Shown one piece after another: positions 49,917 through 59,734 of a stretch of 64,000 nucleotides of DNA. A program made the translations under genes and the position numbers. The notes under the pieces are model-generated. The model was given only the letters and a program-made list of their open reading frames with translations. It did no database searches and was not told where the DNA came from. Where the stretch lies: the NCBI GenBank assembly GCA_913775715.1, contig CAJYMC010000007.1:806001-870000 (forward strand). Reading direction: 5' to 3'. How positions within the stretch are numbered: position 1 is the first letter of the stretch; the number at the start of each line of letters is the position of its first letter. This stretch comes from an uncultured Exiguobacterium sp. GTDB lineage: Bacteria; Bacillota; Bacilli; Exiguobacteriales; Exiguobacteriaceae.

Positions 49917-51590
49917 TCAAGCGGCAGTCTGGATTGAAGACGCACGCCGTTTTTGCCAAATCGTAAACAACGCAATCAAAACAATCAAAATGACTTGCGG
50001 TACGAGCGTTTCAAGCGTCGGATAGAAGCCAATCCAGCCGGCGGTTGCAAGACCATTGATTGGATGGATCGGTAAAACGTTCGTCAGTTGCAACGCATGT
50101 AGACTCGTACCAAGAATCTTGAACGCCATCAGATAAATCAACCACGACGCGACTTGGAACAGACGATGAATCGGTAAACGGACACCGATCTGAATGACCG
50201 CATACGAGACGAGTCCGATGATGACGATTGCGAGGCCAATCCCGGACAACAAAGCAGTTTTCGTCATGGCTGGTGCCATTCCGATATAGAACAACAATGT
50301 CTCGGCGCCTTCTCGGAAGATCGTCAAAAAGCTGACAAAGAACAAGGACGTCGTCGAAAGCGTCGATAAAAAGTGTTTCCGCTTCGCGACGGCGCTTTTC
50401 GAGTGCAACCAGTAGCCGACGAACAACATGACGACGACCGCAACGATTCCTGTGTAGCCTTCGATTTGTTCACGACCTGTCGCTGCAAACGAGGCCTGAA
50501 AGACGGTCTGGAGGATGAGCGCCAACAGACCGCTTGCAATCAGACCAAGCCCTGCGCCTGCCCAAACCTTCCCTTCTTGTTTTGAACGGCTTTTCCTTGC
50601 GAAAGCAACAAGCGCACTGACGATCAATAACGCTTCGAGACCTTCCCGTAGCATGACGAGCATTGCATCAACGAACGTATAATGTGTCATCGTTTGTAAT
50701 TGTGCGATAGCATTCTCAAACGACTGGAGTTCTTGTGCCGTTGTTTGTCGATTTTCAGGCGTCAGCCGAGCAAGTAAGAGTGGTACATCTGATTCAAGCT
50801 GGGAATAGAGACCCTCATTACGTGTCCGGACCTCACCTTCCGCTCGCGGCCATGTCTTGAGGAACTCTTCAAGTGCTTCTTTCGCCTCCTGAAGATCATT
50901 TTCCTCAAGTGCGGTTTGCGCCTTTTCAAGCGGTGTCAGCAGTGACTGCAGTCCTGTTTTCTTCGTTTTGACCTGTTCTCCGTCGAGGAACGACTGGACC
51001 GCCGTGTCGAACTGATCAAGTGCGGCTTTCCATTCCTTCGTATCCGCGGAATCACGAGCCGCTGCGATTCGGATCGACGCAAGTGCCATCTCGATGTTGC
51101 CATAGTGACCGACACTGTCATTCCGGACAAGACTCTCGTGCGTCGCCCAAGCGGTCAACAATCGTTGCTCCGCTGCCGGACGGTCGCTCGCCTTGACCTG
51201 ACGCATTTCTTCAGTCAGCACAAGTAGTTGTTTCACTTTTGCTTTTGCAACCGGATCCGTCTTCGGTTGCGTTGCTTCTTCCTGCTTCCGGACGGCAGCA
51301 GAGAGTGCCGTCAGTTGCTCACGGACTTCCGGAAACGCTTCTGACCGTTTCGCATCGACCTGTTTGACAGCTTTCGTGATTGCCACTAGCTGGTCAGGTA
51401 AGTCATTGGATGCTTGATTCAGTTCATCAATCGCTTGATTCAGTGCTGCTCGATCTTCACTTGAGACGGCAGACAGCGCTTGTCCGATCGCGACATACAA
51501 ATCATCCGTCGAAGCAGCATGGACAGGTAGCGCGTGTTGACCGGCTACAAGGAGTACAAGGAATAAAACAAGATTACGCAAATAACGCAT
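49917..51590 (-). CDS. efeU: Iron permease EfeU (FTR1 family) with extracellular domain
   Basis: 557 residues from ATG 51590 (GGAGG 11 bases upstream; a longer frame exists). Signal peptide, then about 290 residues of helical extracellular domain, then seven membrane helices with the two iron-binding motifs MLREGLEALL and IFREGAETLL. Imports ferric or ferrous iron with EfeO and EfeB. Overlaps efeB by 17 bases. Confidence 0.92.
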   Translation of the reverse strand: MRYLRNLVLFLVLLVAGQHALPVHAASTDDLYVAIGQALSAVSSEDRAALNQAIDELNQASNDLPDQLVAITKAVKQVDAKRSEAFPEVREQLTALSAAVRKQEEATQPKTDPVAKAKVKQLLVLTEEMRQVKASDRPAAEQRLLTAWATHESLVRNDSVGHYGNIEMALASIRIAAARDSADTKEWKAALDQFDTAVQSFLDGEQVKTKKTGLQSLLTPLEKAQTALEENDLQEAKEALEEFLKTWPRAEGEVRTRNEGLYSQLESDVPLLLARLTPENRQTTAQELQSFENAIAQLQTMTHYTFVDAMLVMLREGLEALLIVSALVAFARKSRSKQEGKVWAGAGLGLIASGLLALILQTVFQASFAATGREQIEGYTGIVAVVVMLFVGYWLHSKSAVAKRKHFLSTLSTTSLFFVSFLTIFREGAETLLFYIGMAPAMTKTALLSGIGLAIVIIGLVSYAVIQIGVRLPIHRLFQVASWLIYLMAFKILGTSLHALQLTNVLPIHPINGLATAGWIGFYPTLETLVPQVILIVLIALFTIWQKRRASSIQTAA

Positions 51591-52806
51591 CACCGATGTA
51601 GCCTCCTTTCGAGATTCCACCGAAGCAGGCGAAGATAGCACTACCACGGTGCGTAATGTATTCATTCAGTCGATCCTGTGCGGCAAGACGACGCTGAATC
51701 TCGATGAATTGTTTTGGCGAGCGCTGATACGATAAAAAGAGTAGTCCAGCGTCGAGGGCACCCGTTTTTTCATCGATGCCGTCCTGATACGAATAGGAAC
51801 GGCGTAAAATCGCTGTTTTTCCGTCCCCATGGGCGACAGCCGTGTGCGAGTCAACGGGTAGAGCGGCTTCGCCCCGTTCTCTGCGTTTCGATGGTGTGAC
51901 GGAAGCGAACTCGTCTGTAGAGCCGAGTGGTGCCCCAGAAGCACGCTCGCGCCCGAAGGTCCGTTCTTGCTCCTTCAAAATCGTCCGGTCCCAGACTTCA
52001 AGATGCATCTGGATACGACGGACGACGAGGAATGAGCCGTTCGTCAACCACGGCGTTCCGTCTTGCCACTGACAAAAGAGCGCTTCTTTCCGGACCTGCT
52101 TCTTCGAGACGTCAGGATTTCCCGTACCGTCCTTGAAACCGAATAGATTACGCGGTGTCCCACCAGAGGCATCTGCTGCTTTACTGCGCTGGAAACCAGC
52201 TTGGGACCAACGCATCGCGACCGTTCCGCGACCGACACGGACGAGGTTACGGATTGCATGGAAGACGACTTGCGCATCATCACCGCACACTTGGACGACG
52301 AGGTCGCCTCCGCTCCATTTTTCATCCAAACGATCGAGATCGAACGTCGGCAACTCTTTAAGGGCATCCGGTCGTTTATGGCGGATGCCGAAGCGACCAT
52401 CAAACAGACTCGGACCGCATCCGAACGTAAACGTCAAGTGACTGGCCGATAAACCATCCGCTTCCCCCGTATCTTCCGGTGGGACATAACGCGACTCAGA
52501 GTCGCCATATGGTAACCCAGCAGCAAGTCTTGCACATAACCGGGTCCAGCGTTTCAATAAATCAACCAGTTCATCTCGTCGCTCCGTCTTGATATCAAAC
52601 GCTACGACTTGGACGTGATTTTGCGGTGGCGTCAGAATTCCTGCTTGGTACGTCCCGTAGAACGGCTCTTGATCGCTCGCTTCCACAGTCAAAGTCCGCG
52701 GAAGAAACTTCTCAAGACCACTGGCATACAGGGCGGCTCCGAGACTCGTCAAGCCTGCGACCTTCAGGACGTCACGCCGCGTGACGCCTTCTTGGATTGG
52801 TTTCAT
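51574..52806 (-). CDS. efeB: Deferrochelatase/dye-decolorizing peroxidase EfeB
   Basis: 410 residues. Twin-arginine signal TRRDVLKVAG near residue 9, so exported folded with haem. DyP family: FGFKDGTGNP (catalytic Asp), proximal His region (VDSHTAVAHGD), and AIFACFGGISKGGY at the end. Oxidises ferrous iron for EfeU or releases iron from haem. Starts 2 bases after the efeO stop. Confidence 0.94.
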   Translation of the reverse strand: MKPIQEGVTRRDVLKVAGLTSLGAALYASGLEKFLPRTLTVEASDQEPFYGTYQAGILTPPQNHVQVVAFDIKTERRDELVDLLKRWTRLCARLAAGLPYGDSESRYVPPEDTGEADGLSASHLTFTFGCGPSLFDGRFGIRHKRPDALKELPTFDLDRLDEKWSGGDLVVQVCGDDAQVVFHAIRNLVRVGRGTVAMRWSQAGFQRSKAADASGGTPRNLFGFKDGTGNPDVSKKQVRKEALFCQWQDGTPWLTNGSFLVVRRIQMHLEVWDRTILKEQERTFGRERASGAPLGSTDEFASVTPSKRRERGEAALPVDSHTAVAHGDGKTAILRRSYSYQDGIDEKTGALDAGLLFLSYQRSPKQFIEIQRRLAAQDRLNEYITHRGSAIFACFGGISKGGYIGDALFA

Positions 52807-52808
52807 GC

Positions 52809-53627
52809 TTATCCCTCCAGTACGATGCCCATCTTCGAGAGCGGTTCTGCGAGTTCATTGATAGCGACACTCATCTGCTTGACGTCTTGTTTCGAGAGAC
52901 TCGTATAGAGAACGTAGCCGTCACCCTTTTTCTTTTCGTCAAGTAACGCGTGGACATCCTTGAAGCGAGCCGCAATCTCTTTTGATAACGCCGCATCTTG
53001 TTTTTTCAGCGCCGGGTTCAACAGTTCGTAGATCTTTTCAGCACCTTCGACGTTTGCCGCAAAGTCATATAAGTCCGTATGCGAATAACGGTCTTCTTCC
53101 CCTGTCACTTTTGACGTCGAGACCTCGTTTAACAGATCGGTCGCCCCCGTGACGAGTAATTCTGGTGTCACTTCGACCGTCTCGACCTTCGCCCGCAGTA
53201 AGTGGACGTCCTTCATCAATTGTTTCGCGTACGCTTCATAACCTTTTGTCGTGCCCTTTTCGAATAATCCTTGCTCGATCCGGTGGTAGCCACCCCACTC
53301 CGACGCTTTAACATCGCCAGCCCGGGCATCAATCTTCGGATCAAGATCACCGAACACTTCCGCGATTGGTTCTGCGCGTTCGTAATACATCCGCGTCGGG
53401 GCATACAACGCTTTCGCTTCTTCGAGTTTGCCTGCTTGAACGGCATTGGTGAATTTTTCCGTCTCACGGACGAACATATCGATTTCATTGATTGCATACG
53501 TCCGGTAATCGGTGACGACCTGATCGAAATTCTCTTTTTTCGGTGCTGGTTTCTCCGCTTGTTTGGCTTCACTACAACCTGCTAAGACAATTGCAAGTGC
53601 GCCTGTCATCAATAATGCTTGTTTCAT
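52809..53627 (-). CDS. efeO: Iron-uptake lipoprotein EfeO/EfeM (imelysin-like)
   Basis: 272 residues. Lipobox LAGC (Cys about 18). EfeM-type peptidase-M75 domain without cupredoxin; the metal-binding HxxE is in GGYHRIEQGLF. Binds iron outside and delivers it to EfeU. First gene of the operon, under a Fur box. Confidence 0.92.
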   Translation of the reverse strand: MKQALLMTGALAIVLAGCSEAKQAEKPAPKKENFDQVVTDYRTYAINEIDMFVRETEKFTNAVQAGKLEEAKALYAPTRMYYERAEPIAEVFGDLDPKIDARAGDVKASEWGGYHRIEQGLFEKGTTKGYEAYAKQLMKDVHLLRAKVETVEVTPELLVTGATDLLNEVSTSKVTGEEDRYSHTDLYDFAANVEGAEKIYELLNPALKKQDAALSKEIAARFKDVHALLDEKKKGDGYVLYTSLSKQDVKQMSVAINELAEPLSKMGIVLEG

Positions 53628-53668
53628 CTATGGTTCCCCCTGTGAATGATTAAGTCAGTTCCTTATCC

Positions 53669-53698
53669 AGTATAGACGACAATGATAATCGTTATCAA
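53669..53698 (-). promoter_or_regulatory. Promoter and Fur box of the efe operon
   Basis: Minus strand: TTGATA (complement 53693-53698), 18-base spacer, TATACT (complement 53669-53674). The Fur box TGATAATCGTTATCA at 53683-53697 matches 13 of 14 positions of TGATAATnATTATCA and covers the -35. Confidence 0.85.
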
Positions 53699-53716
53699 TA
53701 AAAATTTTTGTGCAAT

Positions 53717-53755
53717 AAAAAAAGCTTGAACCGGTTCACTTCAACCGATTCAAGC
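53717..53755 (-). terminator. Terminator of the DUF2339 gene
   Basis: GCTTGAA pairs with TTCAAGC with an inner GGTT-AACC stem; seven T on the minus strand. Confidence 0.82.
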
Positions 53756-53761
53756 GCTATA

Positions 53762-55471
53762 TCAGGCTTGTTCTTTTCGTTTCTTGAAATAGGTCCGTGA
53801 AATAATGAACGTGACGATCCCGAAACCAATGAAGACGAACGCTTTTTGGAACAAGCTCAGGAACGACAAATCGAATAACAAGAGTTTGACGGCACTGATC
53901 GTCAGTAGCAACAATCCGGACAAACGCCACGTCGATGACGTCCGCATCCGACCAATCGCGACGAGCACGAGTGCGAGAACGATATAAGCAGCTGACAACG
54001 TCGTGCTACGCGCCGTTTCCTCAAGACCACGATAAAACGGTAACTCCATGATGATTAACGTATAGGTCGTAAAGACACCGATCGCAGCTAGAAGTAAGAC
54101 AAGTTGCCACGACCCTTTCCAGACCGGATCATGATGCGTCTGAACGAGGAGTAAGACGAACGCCGTCGAAGCTAGGACCATCGCGAGAACAGTCATGGCG
54201 TAGGACAGACCTAGGTTTTGATAGGATTCATAATCAACGACGGCTGAAAAGATGAAGACGACATATAATCCGACGTTAAATAACCATTGATGCGGCATTC
54301 GCGCCCGCGGAACGAACCAAAATGCGGCGATCAACCCGGCAATCAAGAAATAGCGCAGTTGATACGTCCAACTGAGGGCATCGGCCGGAATCAAGAGGAC
54401 GGCGACGATTAGAGCAAGATGACCAACACCGTTTTGAGCGGTATCCTTCAATCGTTCAGCGAACACATAAGCAATACCTGCGAACAGAATTGCGACAAGT
54501 GCTCCAAACGACCAATCGAGGATCAGTAACGTCAGTAAGACGACACCACCAGCAAGCCAGCTAGGAACGTTTTTATGGAATTGAATGCGGCGACCGACGA
54601 AGGAAGTTGCACCGTAACCAAAAAGTGCGGCAAGCAAGACCGACCATTCATCGAGTCGTTGCGCATTGTTGTCATAGTCGTACCAAGAGAGGGTTAACGA
54701 AAGCAATCCAAATGCGAGTGCGATTGTAAAGATCGCCCAAGCGAAGACGAAAGCTTTTTTGACCTTCAGTCGGTCAACGGCAAAGAAGATCATTGCGAAG
54801 AGGACGACTTCATACAATAAGAAGAGCGGCAAGTTTGGATCATCCGATAATTGTAGATACGGTAATAAGAAACCAGTGATAGAAACAAGGACGAGCAAAG
54901 CTTGCGATCGCATCCAGAGCATCAGACCATAGGCGATGAAGACGACGACGAGCTCAAGTAAGAATGCTAAAGACGGTGGATAGAATTGATATAAGGCCAT
55001 CCCGGCGAATAGTGCCGCCAAAGCGACGATCGTACCGGTTGCGACGAGTCCGATTCCGAGCTCACGTCGTTTCTTCTCATACTGGTATTCTCCGAGGGCG
55101 ATGACGAGCAGACCGATCAAGACCCCGCTTCCGATCCGGACAGGTGGACTGATCAATCCGGCAACGGAGGCGTAGGAGAAGAGGAACAAAGCGCCAAGTG
55201 CGGCGAATATCGCTCCAATCCGGGGTAACCAAACGGTTGCGATGACCTGTTCCCAATCTTCGCGGGAGCGTTTTTCCTTAAATGTCGGTTGAGGTACAAC
55301 TGACTTGCGTTTCGTATAGGCAGGACGCGGGGCTGGACGAGCAACCGTGCTCACTTCCGGTTCATCCGATTGAGATGCGGCAGGTGAAGTGTGCTGTCCT
55401 TCGAGGACGGCGACTCGTTGGCGTAATGCCGCGACTTCCTGTTCGAGACGCGTGATCCGTGGATCTTCCAT
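53762..55471 (-). CDS. DUF2339 multi-span membrane protein
   Basis: 569 residues from ATG 55471, 7 bases after AAGGAAG. N-terminal coiled coil (ITRLEQEVAALRQRVAVLEG), a Pro/Ser linker, then from about residue 85 some sixteen membrane helices. Matches DUF2339 (WLPRIGAIFAALGALFLFSY start). Function unknown; possibly an envelope protein. Confidence 0.85.
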   Translation of the reverse strand: MEDPRITRLEQEVAALRQRVAVLEGQHTSPAASQSDEPEVSTVARPAPRPAYTKRKSVVPQPTFKEKRSREDWEQVIATVWLPRIGAIFAALGALFLFSYASVAGLISPPVRIGSGVLIGLLVIALGEYQYEKKRRELGIGLVATGTIVALAALFAGMALYQFYPPSLAFLLELVVVFIAYGLMLWMRSQALLVLVSITGFLLPYLQLSDDPNLPLFLLYEVVLFAMIFFAVDRLKVKKAFVFAWAIFTIALAFGLLSLTLSWYDYDNNAQRLDEWSVLLAALFGYGATSFVGRRIQFHKNVPSWLAGGVVLLTLLILDWSFGALVAILFAGIAYVFAERLKDTAQNGVGHLALIVAVLLIPADALSWTYQLRYFLIAGLIAAFWFVPRARMPHQWLFNVGLYVVFIFSAVVDYESYQNLGLSYAMTVLAMVLASTAFVLLLVQTHHDPVWKGSWQLVLLLAAIGVFTTYTLIIMELPFYRGLEETARSTTLSAAYIVLALVLVAIGRMRTSSTWRLSGLLLLTISAVKLLLFDLSFLSLFQKAFVFIGFGIVTFIISRTYFKKRKEQA

Positions 55472-55578
55472 CTCTTCACTTCCTTTCATGGATAGTTTGT
55501 CATACTTTTACACACCTAGCAGGTGAACTCCTTCATTTTACAATAGATTTCGCAGTCATATGCCTGGAAATGACAACA

Positions 55579-55604
55579 ATCCGGTCGCATAGAAGCGACC
55601 GGAT
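55579..55604 (-). terminator. Hairpin after the SH3b-C39 gene
   Basis: ATCCGGTCGC pairs with GCGACCGGAT, perfect 10-base stem; weak T run on the minus strand. Confidence 0.68.
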
Positions 55605-55610
55605 GAGGGT

Positions 55611-56687
55611 TTAACGAACAGATAATGCATATTGTCCCGTTTTATTGAAAACCGATGTGAACTGTGAGCGACTAACACTGTACTTTCCACGGTATGGGTC
55701 CGAGACATAGAACGCACCGCTTGAGACGCCTGTCACGAGCATGACGTGATAATTACGGTAGCCTGTAAATGTTTTACCGTCCGGTTTGATCCAAGAGAAG
55801 TAGCCGTATGGATTCTTGAAATCGACCGTTGCCCAGACGATGACCGGGTTTCCGCTACGGATTTCACTTTCAATCTTCGAAACCCCTTGTTTTGAGATAT
55901 CGACCGCACCACTGCGATATTTTTTCGCAAGTGGAAGGATTCCTTTCGGATAGATGCCCCAGTTCTTGTAGTAGTCGAGCGTACCGGCTGGGTTCCCCGT
56001 AAACATCTTTTGTGGATCTGCCCAGTAATATTTCCCGTTCTTATACGTTGCATTTTTCATACTTTTTGGCATCTGCTTATAGAGTGACGCAGCAGAAACG
56101 GCTTTTTTCTTGTATTCGAGTGCCATTTTTAGTGAAACGAACTCACAGCCTGACGGATACCCGAGTGAAAATTGGTTGTAGTATGGAACGTTCAACTTTT
56201 TTGTCGAAGTTGATGGTTTTGACTTCGAGACGTACTGCGTCGAGATATAACGGTAGCTTCCCTTATAAAGAATTCGTGTCCAACTGCCCGATGTCCCGTA
56301 TGTCGCAACGGCAACGCCCTTGTTCAGCTGTCCTACGACCTTATACTTCGAACCAGCGCCTGTCCGGACGTTGAGCGTGCCGACCGTCGTATACTTCGTC
56401 CCGGTCGACGTGTACTTCGACGAAGACGATTTGACGAAATCCTTGTGTATGTAGCCGGTACGGGATTTATAGCTGATTTTGTACCAGCTGCCAGACTTGC
56501 CTTTTGAACTGTAGACATTTCCTTTATAAATCTTTCCGATAATCTTACTCGACGTCGATGGTTTTTCGCGAACGCGCAAGACATCCGTCGTCACGGTCAA
56601 TTTCGTCGCTGCTTCAGCAATGAGCGAAGGGCTGAGTACGCCAACGAAGATGACTGCGATCAGCAGTGCAGAGAAAAAACGTTTCAT
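55611..56687 (-). CDS. Secreted SH3b-C39-like peptidase
   Basis: 358 residues from ATG 56687. Sec signal peptide (LLIAVIFVGVLSPSLIAEA), two bacterial SH3 repeats (LRVREKPSTSSKIIG; LNVRTGAGSKYKVVG) at about residues 30-150, then a papain-like C39_2 domain: Cys in YPSGCEFVSLKMAL near 190, His in YRNYHVMLVTG, and SDPY near the end. Extracellular, probably bound to the cell wall through SH3b; a peptidase or wall enzyme. Confidence 0.88.
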   Translation of the reverse strand: MKRFFSALLIAVIFVGVLSPSLIAEAATKLTVTTDVLRVREKPSTSSKIIGKIYKGNVYSSKGKSGSWYKISYKSRTGYIHKDFVKSSSSKYTSTGTKYTTVGTLNVRTGAGSKYKVVGQLNKGVAVATYGTSGSWTRILYKGSYRYISTQYVSKSKPSTSTKKLNVPYYNQFSLGYPSGCEFVSLKMALEYKKKAVSAASLYKQMPKSMKNATYKNGKYYWADPQKMFTGNPAGTLDYYKNWGIYPKGILPLAKKYRSGAVDISKQGVSKIESEIRSGNPVIVWATVDFKNPYGYFSWIKPDGKTFTGYRNYHVMLVTGVSSGAFYVSDPYRGKYSVSRSQFTSVFNKTGQYALSVR

Positions 56688-56805
56688 GATAGACCCCCTA
56701 TGATGTAATTTGGTGACTCGTTCCCCTTTTCCCAACTTTTTGAAAAAATAATCAACATTTCTTTAGAAAAATCTGAAAAATGAGTAAGGCCCTTGTTCGT
56801 TATAT

Positions 56806-56843
56806 CAAAAAAACTCGATCATGCCTACGGGCACAGTCGAGTT
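56806..56843 (-). terminator. Terminator of the Gfo/Idh/MocA gene
   Basis: AACTCGA and TGCC pair with GGCA and TCGAGTT; seven T on the minus strand. Confidence 0.85.
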
Positions 56844-56870
56844 GTTATCTTTCTGAAATCAAAATAAAAT

Positions 56871-57920
56871 TTAATTTTTAATCGTTAAAATATATGGTGA
56901 TGGTTGCGCAAATGCTTGTTCGAGTAGATAGGCAACGAACAATGTATCTTCTTCCTTGACTGGAAGTGGTGCATCTTCGACGATACTGCGGTAAAAAGCA
57001 CGATACAGCTTGCCGTAATCACCAACAGGACTCGGAATCCGGACGTCTTGAAGATGACCATGTTCATCGTGATAGATCAAACGACCATAATCGTCTTCCG
57101 AATCCTCACCGAACCCCTCTTCTCCCGGGAAGTAGTTGGCTTTTAAATCGAGCTCTTGCCGATCGACGTGTTGTTTGATGAACGTGCCGTTCGTGCCGTG
57201 TAACATCCACCGGGGTGCCGGGGCAAGTGCGACATGACTTGTCCGAACACTGACCTTCAGCTCCGGATAATAGAGATCAATCGCAAACGCGTCGTCTGGA
57301 TTGTGCGGTAGTCGAACACTACGCACGTCAAAGGCGACCTTTTCCGGTTTTCCAAATATGGCGATGATTTGGTCGAGCGTATGGACGCCGAGTCCGTAAA
57401 GCGCGCCATTTTCATGACGGACGTCCGCTGACGCTGCATCCGGGCGGAATAAATCAAACTGTGAGACGACTTCGACGAGACGACCGAGTTTCCCGGAACG
57501 GATGATTTGGGCGACGACTTGGAAGTCGCTGTCGTAACGTCGGTTTTGATAAGCGAGAATCTTGACCCCTTGCGCATGTGCTTCCGCAAATAAACGCTGC
57601 GTCTCTTCTTCCGTCACCGTGAACGGTTTTTCGACGAGCACATGCTTATGATGTTGCAACGCGAGCAATGCGTATTCAAAATGTGTCGCCGGTGGTGTAT
57701 TGATGACGACAACGTCAAGTTCTGGATCAGCGAGCATCTCAGACAGATCCGTCGTAAAACGGGCATCCGGCAGTCGATCCTGATAGGAGGCGAACAGCTC
57801 CGGTTTTTCCTTCCGATTGTAAATCCAGGTAACGTGATAGTTGTCCTCGATCATCACGTACGGTAAATGGTAACGGGTCGTACTTTTGCCAAAGCCGATG
57901 AAGCCGATATTCAATCGCAT
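56871..57920 (-). CDS. Gfo/Idh/MocA family oxidoreductase
   Basis: 349 residues. N-terminal Rossmann fold (GFIGFGKST), VINTPPATHFEYALLAL, the EKP motif in VLVEKPFTVT near residue 95, and the C-terminal GALYGLGVHTLDQII. Similar overall to IolW/YdgJ-type inositol or sugar dehydrogenases. NAD(P)-dependent; substrate unknown. Single-gene unit. Confidence 0.9.
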   Translation of the reverse strand: MRLNIGFIGFGKSTTRYHLPYVMIEDNYHVTWIYNRKEKPELFASYQDRLPDARFTTDLSEMLADPELDVVVINTPPATHFEYALLALQHHKHVLVEKPFTVTEEETQRLFAEAHAQGVKILAYQNRRYDSDFQVVAQIIRSGKLGRLVEVVSQFDLFRPDAASADVRHENGALYGLGVHTLDQIIAIFGKPEKVAFDVRSVRLPHNPDDAFAIDLYYPELKVSVRTSHVALAPAPRWMLHGTNGTFIKQHVDRQELDLKANYFPGEEGFGEDSEDDYGRLIYHDEHGHLQDVRIPSPVGDYGKLYRAFYRSIVEDAPLPVKEEDTLFVAYLLEQAFAQPSPYILTIKN

Positions 57921-57993
57921 CCGATCACTCCTTGAACCGTTCTTTTTCTATTACCATACCAAACGAAACGACCGTTGTCTTGATTGAACCGCT

Positions 57994-58479
57994 TCAAGCC
58001 GTCGCTTCGATGCGTTCATACTCATAAATCGAGAAGCCGTCGCGTGTTCCTTGATGGACGAATCCGAAGGACGTGTAATAGGCATTGAGAAATTCGTTTG
58101 AAGCGACACAGTCTAGTCGTAGGATTTCTCCTTCATCCTCTGTCACAGCAATCGTATGCTCGAGTAGTTTCCGACCGACACCACGTCCTTTTGCGCGGTC
58201 ACTGACGACGATTCGATGGATATACAGACCTTCTACATCATCCCACAAGGATTGATCCCATTCGAGCGAAGGAAGCAGGGCAACGGAACCAAGCAGCTCG
58301 TTCTGATCCTCAAAGACATACAGGCGACCGGCTTCTAAATCACGCGCGACGAGTTGCCCGATGTCTTGCTCCAAATAAGCAGACCACTGGCTACTGCCAC
58401 TGGCTTTGAGGGAGAGCGCTTTTTGCTCAAGTAGGGTTGCGATGTTTCGAACGTCTTTTGATGTAGCTTGTCGTATCAT
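57994..58479 (-). CDS. GNAT family N-acetyltransferase
   Basis: 161 residues. Motif A is well formed (IHRIVVSDRAKGRGVGRKLLEHTI, RGVG loop near residue 100), then LDCVASNEFLNAYYTSFGF. Resembles RimI/spermidine-type acetyltransferases in length. Substrate unknown. Confidence 0.88.
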   Translation of the reverse strand: MIRQATSKDVRNIATLLEQKALSLKASGSSQWSAYLEQDIGQLVARDLEAGRLYVFEDQNELLGSVALLPSLEWDQSLWDDVEGLYIHRIVVSDRAKGRGVGRKLLEHTIAVTEDEGEILRLDCVASNEFLNAYYTSFGFVHQGTRDGFSIYEYERIEATA

Positions 58480-58661
58480 GTTATTCCTCCTGTTACAAAA
58501 AATTCTTCTCTATCCTAACGAATGTACAGCGAGAAGAAAACCATTTTGCTTCAAGATTTCACGGTTGCCCATTATTTTGTGATTTTTTTCATATTCCACA
58601 ATTTTATTTCAATGTAACGTATTCTTTAGGAGTGATCTGACCCCCAGTCGTCACAACGGAT

Positions 58662-58697
58662 AAACGACCGGCTTCCCACGAGCCGGTCGTTTTTTTA
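58662..58697. terminator. Hairpin downstream of the SDR gene, T run on plus side
   Basis: ACGACCGGCT pairs with AGCCGGTCGT, followed by seven T on the plus strand and only TTT on the minus strand, where the SDR gene ends. Confidence 0.7.
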
Positions 58698-58700
58698 TAA

Positions 58701-59573
58701 TTAGACGAGTTCAACCCAGCGACGCGACAAATTCCGTGCTTGCGCCCGGTACTCGTTGTCTTCGACGATCGGATTGCTCAGACGGGGTGCAGAATCCGCG
58801 TAATACCCACCGTTTTCGAGCGGATCGTCGGTTGTTGCGAGATAGAGTGCCGTCTTCGCACCGTATTCTGGTGTATAGAGCTTTCCGGTCCAGTATCCGA
58901 CTTGGGCGACCGGCTTGAGTAACGCCTTCATCACTTTACCGTACTTGCCGCGGTAGAACAGATCCGTATTAACGATTCCTGGATGGACGCTGACAAACGT
59001 GATCCGGTCGCCGTGTTTTTCAGCCAGTTCACGCATATGAATCATTTGCAGGAGCTTCGATTCGCGGTAAGAACGCATCGGACTATAATGTTCTTTTTTG
59101 ACGTGTGCGATCGCCTCAAGTTCGACGTCGGTCCGGATCAAGCCACCTTCACCGGCGAGCGATGAGATCGAGATGACGCGCGGATCATTTCCTTTCTCAA
59201 GTAACGGCAATAAGCGCTCGATCAAGTAGAAGTGACTCAAATAATTGACCTGGAATTGTGATTCAAAGCCGTCCTTCGTGATGTGATACGGCGGTACCAT
59301 GACTCCGGCGTTCAGGATCAAACGGTCGATTCGACCTACCATGTCGAACAATCGATCCGCGAAACGACGGACGGAATCGAGTTGATCGAGTTGTACGATT
59401 TCAATTTCCAATTGCGTATGCGATACACCATGTTCACGTAGTAATTGTACAAGTGCCGTCGCTTTTTTCTGCGAACGGACAGTTGCGATGACACGATCTC
59501 CCCGCTCCAGTAATTCTTGAATCGTGACCATCCCCATGCCGGAGTTGGCACCCGTGACGATACAGATGTTCAT
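58701..59573 (-). CDS. SDR family oxidoreductase (retinol dehydrogenase-like)
   Basis: 290 residues from ATG 59573, after GAGGAGG. TGANSGMG at residue 7, LNAGVM near 88, SISSLAG near 138, YRESK catalytic pair near 170. The length and GFESQFQVNYLSHF segment resemble retinol-dehydrogenase/WWOX-like SDRs. A longer frame to 59651 has no ribosome site. Confidence 0.9.
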   Translation of the reverse strand: MNICIVTGANSGMGMVTIQELLERGDRVIATVRSQKKATALVQLLREHGVSHTQLEIEIVQLDQLDSVRRFADRLFDMVGRIDRLILNAGVMVPPYHITKDGFESQFQVNYLSHFYLIERLLPLLEKGNDPRVISISSLAGEGGLIRTDVELEAIAHVKKEHYSPMRSYRESKLLQMIHMRELAEKHGDRITFVSVHPGIVNTDLFYRGKYGKVMKALLKPVAQVGYWTGKLYTPEYGAKTALYLATTDDPLENGGYYADSAPRLSNPIVEDNEYRAQARNLSRRWVELV

Positions 59574-59734
59574 TCCTTTTCCTCCTCGGTGTTCCATTTT
59601 AAACGCAAATTGTTCTGTTTCTAGTTTTCCTTTTTCTTTTCGTTTGTACACCTCGTTTTGACGATATTTTTCGAAATTTTCAAAAAGTGGCGTATACTAA
59701 AATGAGAACACGTTATCACGAAAGAGGTGGTCGG

